Positions 22,403 to 33,789 of a DNA stretch of 35,000 bases are shown here, in pieces. The DNA comes from Chromera velia (taxonomy: Eukaryota > Sar > Chromeraceae): the NCBI GenBank assembly GCA_018398765.1, contig JAHBMJ010001934.1, positions 61,268-96,267 of the forward strand, written 5' to 3'. How positions within the stretch are numbered: the first letter of the stretch is position 1; every line of letters begins with the position of its first letter. Both the position numbers and the translations under genes were made by a program. The notes under the pieces were generated by a model. It ran no database searches. It was not told the origin of the DNA and was given only the letters and a program-made list of their open reading frames with translations.

Positions 22403-22619
22403 TGTCTGCGCGTGTTATGTGCAGGATTTGGGTATTCCGAAGCAGAAGCTGAACCCGAAGGGAGGTGCGATCGCTCTCGGCCACCCTCTCGGCTGCACAG
22501 GTGCCCGGCAGATCGCAACCCTGATGCCTGAGTTGAAGAGGACCGGTGGCAAGTATGGCGTTGTCTCGATGTGCATTGGCACTGGCATGGGTGCTGCGGC
22601 TGTTATCGAGAGGCTGTGA
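20606..22619 (+). CDS. 3-ketoacyl-CoA thiolase, peroxisomal type
   Basis: Catalyses the last step of fatty-acid beta-oxidation, cleaving 3-ketoacyl-CoA with CoA to acetyl-CoA and a shortened acyl-CoA. Exons 20606-21483, 21800-21962 and 22425-22619 join in phases 2 and 0 to give 411 residues, the usual thiolase length. Catalytic residues are all present: Cys106 in [10 protein letters not shown], the NEAF loop at 335-338, His367 in [10 protein letters not shown] and Cys397 in CIGTGMGAA. The N-terminus RISNISGHV closely fits a PTS2 peroxisomal targeting signal (R-I-x5-H-V; Val in the last place is slightly unusual). Sequence order and PTS2 favour the ACAA1/KAT-type degradative enzyme over biosynthetic acetyl-CoA acetyltransferase. 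Codons are GC-rich compared with neighbouring DNA. The gene looks intact. Confidence 0.96.
22357..22412 (+). repeat. (CG)n(TG)n alternating tract before splice acceptor
   Basis: An alternating purine-pyrimidine stretch, CG repeats followed by about eleven TG units, ends about 20 bases before the thiolase exon 3 acceptor (GTGCAG at 22419-22424). Such sequences are known to favour left-handed Z-DNA in supercoiled DNA. They also occupy the place of the polypyrimidine tract. Confidence 0.9.
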
Positions 22620-24949
22620 AGTTAGAGAGTGCATGGGGTCTCTCTCGGTGATCAGTCAACGAATTCTGGGCATGCACGTGGGTTGGGGTAGAGAGACGCG
22701 TATGCAGTTGATGGAACTGGCTGCGTTCAATTTTCCGGTTCTTGTCAGCCTTCATGCCCCTAGCTCTTTTTCGATCTTTCGGCACTTGTTTCTGTTTATT
22801 TAACCCTCCAATCTCTACCGCTGTGCGTAGCAGGCCCACCAGGGGGCGGCGCTTGCTCGTCTCGTCCTCGTTCCAGTTCTCCGGAGACGGGCTGCATGTG
22901 CACGTGTGTAAAGGGGTGTGGCGACACAGAAAGGGAAGGGAGGAAAAGAAGAGAAGGATGCGTGGGGAGCGGAGGGGTCACTCGTCCTCCTTCTGGTCGT
23001 GCTCCTGGTCAACAAACAAACCTGATCGAGTTTTCTTTCCCTGAATCAACCAGCGTGAGCTCCCTTGATTCACCTTATTGCCATTCATCTGCACGTCGAC
23101 TCACTTGGTCGACATTGATTTTCTCTCTGGCAGACAGCCTCTCTACATCTTTCTTCAATTCTTCCGCTACCATATAGCAAACAAGTCACTCGCACTTTGT
23201 GATTGGATCCCAGCTAACTTGGGTGTGCGTGGATCTTGCGAAGTGTCAAGACACTGGGTCTGTTGGTCACTGCACTGCATGGTAAGCAAGTGAACAAAAA
23301 TAAGCAAGTGAACAAAAACTGAGACGGAGTGTGTGCTGGCAAATCCCAGCTGAAAGCCTTCACGCCATGCAATGCCTATGCGCATCTGTTTCGACACACG
23401 CATAATATGTCAATGAGATTAGCAATAATATCAATTCAAATATGAGTCATAATTCAATTACATAGTATATAAAACTTTTAAAGTGAACTTATATCTAAAC
23501 TTATGGACCCGGTCGGGCTAGGCATTGAGGAGATCACTTAAACATTTAAGCTAAATCTCAGTGTTAAATAGTGTTAAATGTGCATTGAAATCGAAAGCTA
23601 AGTGTTAATAGAAATGCTTTTTTGCTTAACTGTTCTTATCTAGCAGTAAAAATTCTATTTTATTTGATATATCTCCCTGCACCTAATGTCCACTTAAAAA
23701 AAAAATATCAAGATCGCCTGCGGCGCTGCCAATCAAGTCTATCCAAATTTGCGGCCTAGCAAATCTCATTCAAAGAATATATGAACAAAAATTGAAAGAT
23801 AATAACGTATAAATAAATCGATATATTGTCTTTAAAATACTATTTATGCCTAGGTTTCGTACATATCATGATATATAATCATACAATATCAATATTACAT
23901 CCTAGATTACATCATACATAGCTCAGTGCCAGTATACGGTCATACCATATATTTTACCATACTTTGCCCACCAGGGTTTCGGGTCCTCCACCTAAATATA
24001 TAAAGTTTGAAAAAACTCCAGATAAATCGATGTAAAGAGCCTGCCCAAAAGTGAGGGGGCACTCATGCATTGCAGCCTACAAGAAGCATACACTGCCTCA
24101 GTCACAGCTCAGGATTACTCAATCTAACCTAGAGAGAGAAAAGAGTCGTTAGCCTCCTGGGTAGACGGTCTGGTGGGTGCCCTGCAGAAAGAGGAAAGCG
24201 ACACACATGGACAGAGGGGCATGCAGGGAGACGGATGGGCAAATTTTTCAGTTCTTATCACTCCAATAAAAATTTGATAGAAAAGGCTATTCTATGGACC
24301 CCCCCGACCTCAAAGATGTAATCAGTAACTTTGGAGACCCCCATTTGGTCACTTGAGCTCTGACCCAAGATCTGCCCCTGCCTCGACTTTGCACGATCTC
24401 TCCAGCCAGAAAAGAGACGGCAGACAAATGCACGCACGGGCGGCCCCGGAAGGCAGTGCGAAAGTGGGCAAAGTATGGGTGAATCTGGTATATATAACAT
24501 CTCTATTCATTCATCTTCTGAATCAGAATCTGCCCACGCCTGCGCGCTGCCTTTCAAGACAGCGGCCGCGCCTGCGGCGCGGGCGTTCAAGCCTATCTAA
24601 AAATGCGGCCCCACCATTCAAGTGGATCTTAGGTTCAGGGAAATAATTTGATAAATGCCGACCGGGAATTTAGAATGAAAGAATTAACCCCTACATAAGG
24701 AATTAAAGTAAAAATTATAAAATTTTTAAACTAAATTGAACTGTATTTGAACAATCGGTAGCGGAGGCTGGAATAACTCCCCGCAAGAAACGTCAACTTT
24801 TAATATATATAGGACCATTTCGGGTTACACTTCCTTTGTGGGACCGCTGTCTAGTATAATGGTGATTAACAAGACCTTCACATATAAAAACGTCTTAAAA
24901 AAGAAGTCATGCAATCATCCTTTTCCCTCTACCCTTTTTGCTAAACATG
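22620..24949. other. Thiolase 3' flank and AT-rich intergenic DNA
   Basis: After the thiolase stop no supported gene was found. A 17-bp direct repeat (AAGCAAGTGAACAAAAA, twice) lies at 23284-23319. 23400-24000 and 24640-24900 are AT-rich. GC-rich islands GCCTGCGGCGC with a shared context lie at about 23717 and 24569. Open frames here are short and uncharacteristic. Confidence 0.45.
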
Positions 24950-25357
24950 TCACATTGTCAAATATTTCGGTCCGGAATTGGACCGGAAATGGTCTGCCTG
25001 TTTCCATGTTGAATTGCTGTCACTCCGTTCCCTCATACAAAGAATTTCAACAACAGTACATGAATTCATATATTTAAATATAAAGTTTGATCGATCGAGC
25101 CCACCCAGAGGACAGAAATACTTGGTTGCTGCCGTTTGTCTACAGTTAATTGTCTTTTCGAACATCGTCTCGATTTTTAAACCCAACCTCATCCCAAAGA
25201 CCTCCTCTCCGTCATCTTTGCCCTCTCCGCCATCTTTCTTCTCGTTCTTTTCTACTTTCCCTTCTTGTTTCCCTTCCTCTTTATCTTTTGCCTGCTCATC
25301 TCCGCGTTCCTCTTTATCTTCTTTTACTTGCTTTTCTTCCCTTTTTCCTTACTTTTT
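24950..25357 (-). other. Open K/E-rich stretch, coding status uncertain
   Basis: On the minus strand a frame of about 134 codons opens after a TAA near 25357. It reads a charged Lys/Glu/Asp-rich segment (about 25350-25205, for example EEKQVKEDKEERGDEQAKDK) followed by a less biased stretch to 24950. The composition resembles the acidic repeat gene at 5.6-6.3 kb, but a plain polypurine tract would look the same. No start, splice partner or family was recognised. Confidence 0.2.
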
Positions 25358-26092
25358 CTGTATGCTTCCTAACTCAACGCATTAAGGTTAAAAAAATTAT
25401 AAAAAACGAGAGACGCCAAGGGGTATGGATTCATACATACATAGCGGTGTGACAGGTCTAGGCAAGAATCGACACGCTCGGTAACGCTTGAGCAGTTCAT
25501 GATGTGATCTGCCTTTCTCTAGTCCTGGCAACAATTTAAAAGTGCTGGATGCGGAGTTTTGCTTGAAATGGCTACAAAATAACACATGAAAGTGAAGAAC
25601 ACACATATACATATGTCCAATTTTCGGCATAACGGAAACGAAAAGCAGATTTTCAATCTGCTGACTCAGAGGCTGAATTTTTGTTTGAGCGGCAGATATG
25701 AATGTTTGGTAGCAACGAACGGTTCCAAGGAGACGGATTGCAAACAAACAGATATGCGATTTCAGGTTTTCTTTCTTTCTTTGTTTTTCGTGATTTTCGG
25801 CTTGGCCTTTAACACCGAAAAGGACATTAGATTTTACACCTATCCATTTTGATTTGGAGTTTGAGCAACGAGTTTGCGCTTCTCCCAGAATGCGGAAAGA
25901 CTTTTCTTTGAAAACCCTAAACAGCTCATTCATCCAAAGAGGCTGCACGAGACGTGGCGGAACGCGTGTTCGAAAAACAAGGTGGAGTGAAGAGACGACG
26001 GGCATGCTGCGATGCACTGGAATGAGTCTCATGCGAGGAAGAAAAAGAAACAAGGACCACAAAAACGACGTCCACGCAGATCATTTACTATA

Positions 26093-26323
26093 CAGTAGTA
26101 GAGAAGGGAAATGGACATGTGCACGCAGTAGTAGAGAAGCGAAACGGACATGTGTACACAGTAGTAGAGAAGCGAAATGGACATGTGTACGCAGTAGTAG
26201 AGAAGCGAAATGGATATGTGCACGCAGTAGTAGAGAAGCGAAATGGACGTGTGCACGCAGTAGTAGAGAAGGGAAATGGACGTGTGTACGCAGTAGTAGA
26301 GAAAGGAAATAGACATGTGCAGA
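26093..26323. repeat. 33-bp minisatellite, 7 copies
   Basis: Seven head-to-tail copies of CAGTAGTAGAGAAGCGAAAT plus GGACATGTGTACG, with scattered substitutions. The period is 11 codons, so open frames on both strands read through it as 11-residue repeats (for example VVEKRNGHVYA). No frame is clearly preferred by the substitutions, so I do not call a gene. Confidence 0.95.
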
Positions 26324-26644
26324 AAGAGGACCTTATAGAGCAAAAGACCTCCTTCTTTAAATTCTGCACCTCTGAATTGACCCCCCCTTTTCCCTTTTCT
26401 TTCATCCAGTAACTTTTTTTCCTTTTCATCTGTCTTTCTATTGTCCAGTCTGAGAGACCACTTTAACTATCTTCAGGCCTCTCCTTTGTACTCTGAAAAA
26501 CAAATAAAATGGAACTTTAATGAACTTTTATGCCGTCGATATTCCGCTACTAATTGTAAAGTCGGCCGCTTCAAGTCTTTGTCCCCGCACGTCTTTCAGT
26601 CTGCATCTCCAGCTGGCCGGTACCGTTCTTATTTTTGTTTCCCT

Positions 26645-29600
26645 TTAAGACAACACGGTGGAACCGGGTTTGGAGCTCTGAGATAAACCGTCACTGGTCT
26701 CTCCCTTGATTTTGCCCTCCTTTTTCAGGACCCTCAGCATAGTCTTCATCACCCCCGAGAGCCCAAAGGCGCCCTTCTTGATCTTCCCAATCCGGAGCTT
26801 CACTCTTGCTTGCACCCCCCCTGTGTCTGTCGCCAACGTTGATGCCAGAGTCTCCTGGGGCCAGGGAATTTCGAGCCCTTCCTCGTTGGCATATCTGCTC
26901 TCTCTCTTGCGCACACACATGCATATGCATGCATAAAGGTATCTCTCCACATGCATGCACGGTTTATTCATGCAAACATTTGATGATGCGCTCATTTTCT
27001 TGAATGCTTTGTTCATTTATCTATGCAGACAGGAGAGCGCCCCTCCTCATTTATGCATTTCCTTCAATTGATCTGAACGTCCCACTCAGAATCATACTGC
27101 AAGCTAGGAATGTAATCTCAAGTGCAGGTAAAAAGAAGAACCGATGGACGGACGGACGGACGGACGGACCTGTCTCTTCGATCGGTACGCCCTCCTCTCA
27201 GCGAAGCGCCGGGGGGGACAAAGTGGGTGTCGAACCAGGTTGACACGCTACTAAACGGACCCACCTGCACAAGTCACATGTGACATAAATGTATATAAAT
27301 ACGTATACGTATACACATATGTATATTTATGTACGTAACACACGGAGACGGAGAGAGACCTGAACGAGTGTACTACTGTTATCAGAATCCGAAGGCAAAG
27401 ATTGACATGGAAAGCATAACCAACGGTCCATCACATGACATATAAACGCATGCATATATGCACGCAGAGCAAATGCATGGCACTGCTGGACAGGAGAAAG
27501 CTACGACGAACGAAGGACAGATAGATAGACAGACAGACAGATTGGCAGTGGAATGAACAGACCGACCTCTCGATCGCTGTCGAATGTCAGCTCTTTGCCA
27601 AAGTCGAACGTCTCTGCGTATTTGTCCAGCGTCTCTCTGTGCATAGAGCACTCGATATCCAAAACAATTTGCGTCCGTGCGAACAGAGCCTGTTGCCTTG
27701 CCATGTCGTAGTTTTCACTCACCGTCCTCACAAAGATGGCCACGATCGTCGGAAGGAATGTGAAGTAGACGATAATTGAGTACAGCAGAAGGAGAGTCTC
27801 TGTGGGGTCGTACGAGATGTTCACGTAGTCAGGCTTCCACGCACCACAGAGGAACAGGAAAGTGTTTGTCATGATCAGCTACACGCAAAGCGTAAGCAGA
27901 GGAAAGATGACAAGGAGGACAGGAGATTGAGGGCCTACAGGGAATGTCAGCATAGTGAGGGAGAGTAAGTGAAGATCTGGGATGGATATACACGCCGGTT
28001 TTACCAAGCAAAAAGAATCTCATTAATTGGATTTGAATGTGTTTAGACATTCGGCCATGCATCTAGCCATCCATCCTCTCATCTCTCAACCAACCCATCC
28101 ACCTGGACCGATACATACATACATACCTACACGCGTACATGTAATGAGTCTCCTAACTCCACTCCATTCCTTTGCTTGTCAAAATCCCTGCTTGCTTACT
28201 TGTGTTTTGCCTTTATAAAACTAAAGGCAGATTGAGGCCCACTGTTCCTTTTCATGGAACTCCCCTGATCCTTTTTCCACTTCTTCCTGTCGAGAAATCT
28301 AGATCGCATTCTCTCTCTCTCGATTGTGCAGTGACTCCGTCTGCAAGAACTTCCCTGAGGTGTTCCCAAAACTGCTTTCCTCTTGCTGCATTCGTCGCGA
28401 AGTTTCTCGCTTCCCCTCTCTTTCTTTCTTTGCAGTTTCCCAATCCATGCATACACACATTGGCGCACTCACCGCTAGGGTCTCAAACCCGGGCACGTCG
28501 TCTCCTCGAGTGATCACCCAGATCGAGGATGTAAATCCCACAGTGAGACACCCGAGGACGAAGACGAAGGGCAGCAGCATCCCCATCATGAACGCCGTCA
28601 GCTTCAACAGATGCATCACAGGCTTAACCGCTAGAAGCAGCTGCGGATAGCATTCGACAAACGCATGCAGGCACGGCTGCTCAACTTCGTCATACGAGCT
28701 CCACAGAGCTAGCGGAACATTACACTCTCGGCTCTATCAAGCTTCACCAATGAAAAATGAGCGACTGTACCCAATAGAGGAGCTTGGAGGAAGTTTATAG
28801 AACTCCACTGAAAGTAAGGGGAGAAAGGATGTGTAGGAGACTCTGCAATAAGAGAGATAGGGAGAGAGCTCGACACACCGGTACGGTACTAAAAAAAGGT
28901 CGCAGTATCTCTAGCTCACCTGCACATTGGACAGCCATGCAAGAATCATCACGACTGCCGCCAGAGCAGGAAGAGCATCGCCCTTATTCTCAAAGGACGG
29001 TTTTATGTCCTGCGATTATTCATGCAGGCATCAAAGGGGCCAGACAGAGAAATGAAAACAAACCCACTCACAAAGAGAAAAATGCGTAAAAAGAGGCCAG
29101 TGATTTGGCAGAAATAAACATGTTAATCAACAGAGATATACGCAGACAACCAGGAAGACAAGCAGAACGAAGGACGCTCACGGAGGGACTGAGGGCTGCA
29201 CTTTCACCGAATTTCAAACAATGATATGCACACCGAGACAGAAGGACGACCTAAAAAGACAGGGATATGCACACAGAGACGGAGGCAGAGATGGGTATGA
29301 AAAGAAAGATATGGGCAGACACAGAGAGAGATGCGTCCTTCAAGAGAGCCACCCATGCAGCCAGACAGGCCGTCTACGGCCTCCAGAAAAGCAACTCACG
29401 TAATCCAGAAAACCTTTTGAGGTCAGCTCTATCGTCGTCACGACGAGGATCGAGATTGTCGCTGCGATGTCGATGATAGTAAACGTCTGTGCAAGGTGGA
29501 AGGGGAGTCCAACTCTGATGCGACCTCCGAGGATCATCTTGGGGCTGAAACATCCGTTCCTCCATTGATTGATACACTTTTTTGCCTCCACGAGGAGAAG

Positions 29601-29739
29601 GAAGACGGAGGAAACCAAAGCCAGCTTCCCCATGAACCACGCGACTACGGGTGGGAACTTTTTGAAGACCAGCCAGACGTACCCCAAAGAGAACAGGATG
29701 GAGTTCAGAAGGTACTAAGCCCTGAGTCAGCAGATTCGG

Positions 29740-29778
<39 letters not shown>

Positions 29779-29782
29779 TACA

Positions 29783-29827
<45 letters not shown>

Positions 29828-31420
29828 ACACATACATACATACACACACATATTCATGCACTCAGAAAAACACGTACAGATTCCTAAACAAGGGGACACA
29901 AGAAGAGAGTGAGACAGACAGAGATACAGAGAGAGAAGGGGGGGCTTTAGGCATACCAGTGGCTTCATTCCACTCTATTTGACCCAGAGAGTATACACAT
30001 ACATGTCTGCCTCCCTCCATGTGGAAGAAGAACAAGTGCATAGAATTTTCGATGTGCTCGAGGATGCACGCTTGATCGTGTGTTCGTGTATATCTATGAC
30101 TGTAAGAATATGTGCGAGTTGCTCAACTTCGGATATGAGGTTGTTTTCTACTGTGCGTAAGTGACAGTTGAAAGAAAAAAGAAAGAACGATTTGTTGCCC
30201 GTCAACGTCCGATCGCTGCCGCCTATCTGGTTCATGCATCTATGCCCTGGGCTACATCCTTCCTGGTTAACACCTCACTCACCTCATGAGAAAAAAGTTC
30301 CTGCATGCGAAGGGCTCCCACTTTTTCGAGATCACCCACTCAAGAACCGGGTGCTGCACGAGTCGGAAGTTTCTGAGTTTGATCAGCTGAAAGAGGAGCT
30401 GGCTGGAAGCGCCTTCCCACAGAAGCTTTTCTTCTCCTGGAGGTCCGATCTTCTGCCTGCAAAGGAAAGGCCAACGCGAGAAGCGCCCAAATAATTATTT
30501 GGAAAAGAGGGGAACTGAAGGGAAAAGAGAGGCTGCAGGTTATCCAAGCAATGCATGCCGGCAAGCAAAATGAAAACCCTCATGTGGACGTTTGTGTATT
30601 CTTTGTAGAGACCTCCAAGCTCAAGCAAGAATTAACTCGCAGCAGCCTCAATTCAGACAGAAGATCACCCCAACGTACTCAACCAGATGAAATCTATAGG
30701 AACGGAGGTAAGGAAAACAGAAATACTTTGAAGGACTGTAATTTTAGTACATAGAAGATACACGCATGTTTATGCAGAAAGTGAAGACGAGACAGACGGC
30801 CGGCCGGTTAACCTGGAATCTCCCCAGAACTCCTACACGTAGAGGTTTACCTTCCTCTGGGAATCGATCACGAGGTCGCTACATCAAATGTGCCCGTCGA
30901 GAAGATCCCACCTACATGCAGTGCACGAGTGCAATCAGTGGATAAGAGAGAAGACCATTAGTTGTCTGATTGGAATCAAGGTCGAAGAAAGGTTTTCATC
31001 CCATCAGTTGATCTGGCATACCGACCAGACCAGAAAAGCAGAAGAGGCAGGAGGTGGAGAAGAGATCCAGGAGAGATGACGGGTAGGTGTAGAGAGATAG
31101 GGGGGCAGGAGAGACTTATACAGCGTCAAAAGATGAGAAAGGAGAAACTGAAGGAAACAATGAAAGAAGAAACGACGCAGAAATAGAACAAACAAAATCA
31201 TAGACAAAAAAGAACCAACGAACCGACCGACCAGAGGTCTGGGGCCTCATTGTTGATTCGTTCTACAAGATGCTTTCCGTGAGTCTCCCAAAGCCGTTGC
31301 TTGCCGTACATGATACCCGATTTGTTTTGTCGGATTGCCAAGATGTCCCTGCAGAAGCTAGAACGTCATGTGGAGGTATCACACACACACACACACACAC
31401 ACACATAAACATACACACAA

Positions 31421-31457
<37 letters not shown>

Positions 31458-32244
31458 TACACACATACATACACGTACGTATGTGCACGCGTGCATGCGC
31501 TCAGAGCTGCTCCTGTTCCGATGCCTACAGAGACGTAAGTGAGTTGCTCTCAGCTTGACCAGGCGACTGACCGCGGGATGCATTTAGAGAGGGAAATTTT
31601 CTGTTCATTGTGTGCATATAAAGACATTTCTCCATATGCAATAATTGTTTGTTTTTTCAAGAAACCGACCTGAGGATGTGTCTGGCGAGAAGAATTCTCC
31701 CCCTTTTGAGCATCCAGAAGAGGGGGCTCTTCTCGTTTCCATTGATCACGACCTGCACATATGCAGACAGCTCCAGCCGAGGGCAGGACAAAAATTTCGC
31801 CTCACTTACTTATTCATTGATGTATTCTAATCTGTGAAGGTAGCACAACGAGCCCAAAATCTTCGCTGATACATGTAGAAGGGAATTGAGAGCCAAGTCG
31901 TGACAGGGGGACAAATGATGCATTTGGGAGACCAATGGAGGCATGACAACACAACAAAGTCATATATATTTCCATATATATATATATATATATACATAGA
32001 GAGAGAGAGAGAAAGTGAGAGAGAGTGGGGAAAAGCGAGACTCAGTCCATTTCTGGCAACAAACAATGGACGAAGCCCGACTAGCTGACAGACCTTGTAC
32101 CCCGACTCAATCCTCGTGCCCCTGGGTGCATCGGCAAGGGCCTCCTTCAGGTTGGGTAGGGAGGCGTACACGAGGGCCCGTGTCATAGGGACCAAACCCG
32201 CACACACCGTCTCCGCGAGTCCAGAGGCAGCGATATTCCAATAC
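26645..32244 (-). CDS. TRP/polycystin-like cation channel, C-terminal part
   Basis: Eleven exons: 32244-32094, 31752-31670, 31348-31232, 30878-30851, 30452-30283, 29972-29957, 29714-29400, 29009-28920, 28640-28473, 27878-27567 and 26899-26645. All joins keep frame and use GT-AG. The visible protein is 567 residues, and 5' exons are missing. Residues 1-130 are a cytosolic linker with ankyrin-like helices (SPLFWMLKRGRILLARHIL). RLVQHPVLEWVISKKWEPFA (156-175) is a pre-membrane linker typical of ankyrin-TRP channels. Six hydrophobic helices follow, with S5 (about 334-365), a pore-like GFETLALIMTNTFLFLCGAW (374-393) and S6 ending IFVRTVSENYDM, which resembles the NDTY end of TRP S6. A basic tail of about 84 residues follows. 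Least certain are the 28-nt and 16-nt exons and the final acceptor. Ion selectivity cannot be told. The family is assigned from topology and motifs only. Confidence 0.8.
29740..29855. repeat. (CA)n microsatellite in channel intron
   Basis: About 115 bp of CA with TA interruptions. On the sense (minus) strand it is (TG)n and stops about 25 bases before the 3' splice site of the exon beginning at 29714. Confidence 0.95.
31379..31480. repeat. (CA)n microsatellite in channel intron
   Basis: About 100 bp of CA repeats with AA and TA interruptions. On the sense strand it is (TG)n and ends about 30 bases before the 3' splice site of the exon beginning at 31348. Confidence 0.95.
31970..32015. repeat. 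(TA)n(GA)n microsatellite
   Basis: TATATA followed by GAGAGA repeats inside the first visible intron of the channel gene. Confidence 0.9.
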
Positions 32245-33047
32245 CTGCACAATAAAACATACAAACATCGATCCATACACAAATCAATTGAGAGAAATGG
32301 AGACTGCATGAGGGCCTAAAGTTTCGGGTGCTTGCAACCATACAATGAGGATTGGGATGCCTATAACAGAGTGGACTCCAAAGTAGGACTTAGTGGAATT
32401 CAAAGTGACTTTTAAATTTACTATATTCTAGCTTCATTATAAAGTAAAACTAGGTTACTTAAAGCAATCTAAAGTTTTTTAGAGCATTTGAAATCGTTAC
32501 TTCTGTGCGAATCTGCTCAAATGTGCTCAAAAGACTGGTTGATTAGCTAGAGAAAAATTACGATCACTACGGCACGTGGAAGTTAGTGAATGTTACCTGC
32601 AAAGAAATACACAGGCACAACACTAATGGATACGCTCAAAAGCAACGTTTAGCGCCGCCAATCAAGTATAAAGAATTGATTCTTCTGTAAGGGAAACAGT
32701 GCAGGAAGGAGGGCTTCACAGCTAGGCTGGACAGACCGGACAGGAGACGGTCAGCAGGGGTCGGAGAGGATTCCTAAGAACAGAGCACAGAGACAACATA
32801 ATTCTATTCACAAAGAACTCACACTACACGGCGTAAAAGCTTGCAAATCGTTCTGCGTGTGTCAATGAGAAACTGTAAAAAAGAAGGACAGGTCTGTAGG
32901 TAGATCCAGATGTTCAGAGGGAGACCAGTACGGAGTGCCACAAATGAGAAAGGATGAACGAGAAAGGAGCACTTGCGTCAGAACAGTATGGACCGCTTTG
33001 AAAGACTGACATACACAGAGCAAGTGAAAGACATTCAAATGCATGAA
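32245..33047. other. Upstream of channel exons, no gene seen
   Basis: The channel's next 5' exon must end with two bases of a split codon, but no convincing exon was found here. 32395-32520 is AT-rich. The sequence GCGCCGCCAATCAAGTATAAAG near 32653 resembles the GC-island motif seen near 23717. The missing 5' part of the gene may lie beyond the inverted repeat or be lost. Confidence 0.45.
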
Positions 33048-33074
33048 AGCTGAGCGATTGGTCTAGGTGGAAAA

Positions 33075-33413
33075 ATGTCTGGTACGACTGAGAGCTGTGC
33101 AAAGCTTCAGAAGAGGCGGTCAAAAAATGGAGGCTCCAGCAGACTCTCCATCGACCCTGTCCCAGTGACCTCTCTTGTACGTTTTCGTCAAGCTCCTAGC
33201 AGGACAAAGAAGCTGGATGCTAAGCAAATCATCATACAAAGCGAGAAAGCAAGCCGCGCTTCCTTAACTGACCTGCAGGTGTTCCCAAATCTCCGTCCAC
33301 CAACACCTGCAAACACGGAGGGACAGGCGTTCACGCTTTGTGCAGTCAAAGAAGCACTTCTGTCCAGCTTATTCTGCACGCACAAGGTCCCAAGGACAAA
33401 ACCAAGGGCCTAA
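33075..33413 (+). CDS. Open frame in left arm of inverted repeat
   Basis: A 112-codon frame (MSGTTESCAKLQKRRSKNGG...) with ATG in an AAAAATGTC context. The same frame exists in the opposite arm (34973-34635, minus). Differences between the arms are often amino-acid-changing (for example VPV versus LLL, S versus N), so selection for protein is not evident. No family recognised. It may be only a relic of the element. Confidence 0.2.
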   Translation: MSGTTESCAKLQKRRSKNGGSSRLSIDPVPVTSLVRFRQAPSRTKKLDAKQIIIQSEKASRASLTDLQVFPNLRPPTPANTEGQAFTLCAVKEALLSSLFCTHKVPRTKPRA

Positions 33414-33732
33414 GAAGCAGCGGGTCCGGACAGGCTGACCTGGGGGTTGACCCCAGGGCTCCCAAGACTGTGACCTGCAAGGAAAGAGTAAGGAGAGCGA
33501 TGAAGGCAGCAGTACTTTAATACCTAGATAAGGCTAGCAGCCCTTCCCCGCTTGAACAGGAGGAGAAGCAGCAAGCAGGAAGACGTTAGAAATAAGATCA
33601 AGACGGCTGGTGTCCAATGGACCCACCTCCAAGCTCCACTTCGTGCCGACCTGAGGTGACCCAGCAACTGTTGTTGTAGCCGTCTCCTCCAGAGCCCCGA
33701 AAGTGCACTCCCGAAAAAAAGTCAAAACCGAT

Positions 33733-33789
33733 AAAACGCTCTGTCAGACATCTTCTAAGACCATCAGAAGACATTTGACAGAGCGTTTT
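33733..33789. repeat. Nested hairpin within left arm
   Basis: AAAACGCTCTGTCA pairs with TGACAGAGCGTTTT across about 29 bases that themselves pair partly (GACATCTTCT with AGAAGACAT). It lies inside the left arm of the large inverted repeat. A slightly diverged copy is at 34259-34315 in the right arm. Confidence 0.85.

Noticed and set aside
25397..26062. 221-codon minus open frame
   Set aside because: No recognisable domain, irregular composition and no splice partner. A frame of this length can occur by chance in a window of this size.
26093..26323. CRISPR array
   Set aside because: Units are contiguous 33-mers without unique spacers, and the DNA is eukaryotic. The same applies to the 24-bp array at 5988-6275.
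29975..30235. 86-codon minus frame between channel exons
   Set aside because: It lies in the intron between the exon ending at 30283 and the 16-nt exon, and does not continue the channel protein in any phase.
31490..31541. Possible extra channel exon after an acceptor CTCTGTAG
   Set aside because: The exons at 31752-31670 and 31348-31232 join directly in phase and give better protein sequence. The extra piece runs into the microsatellite.
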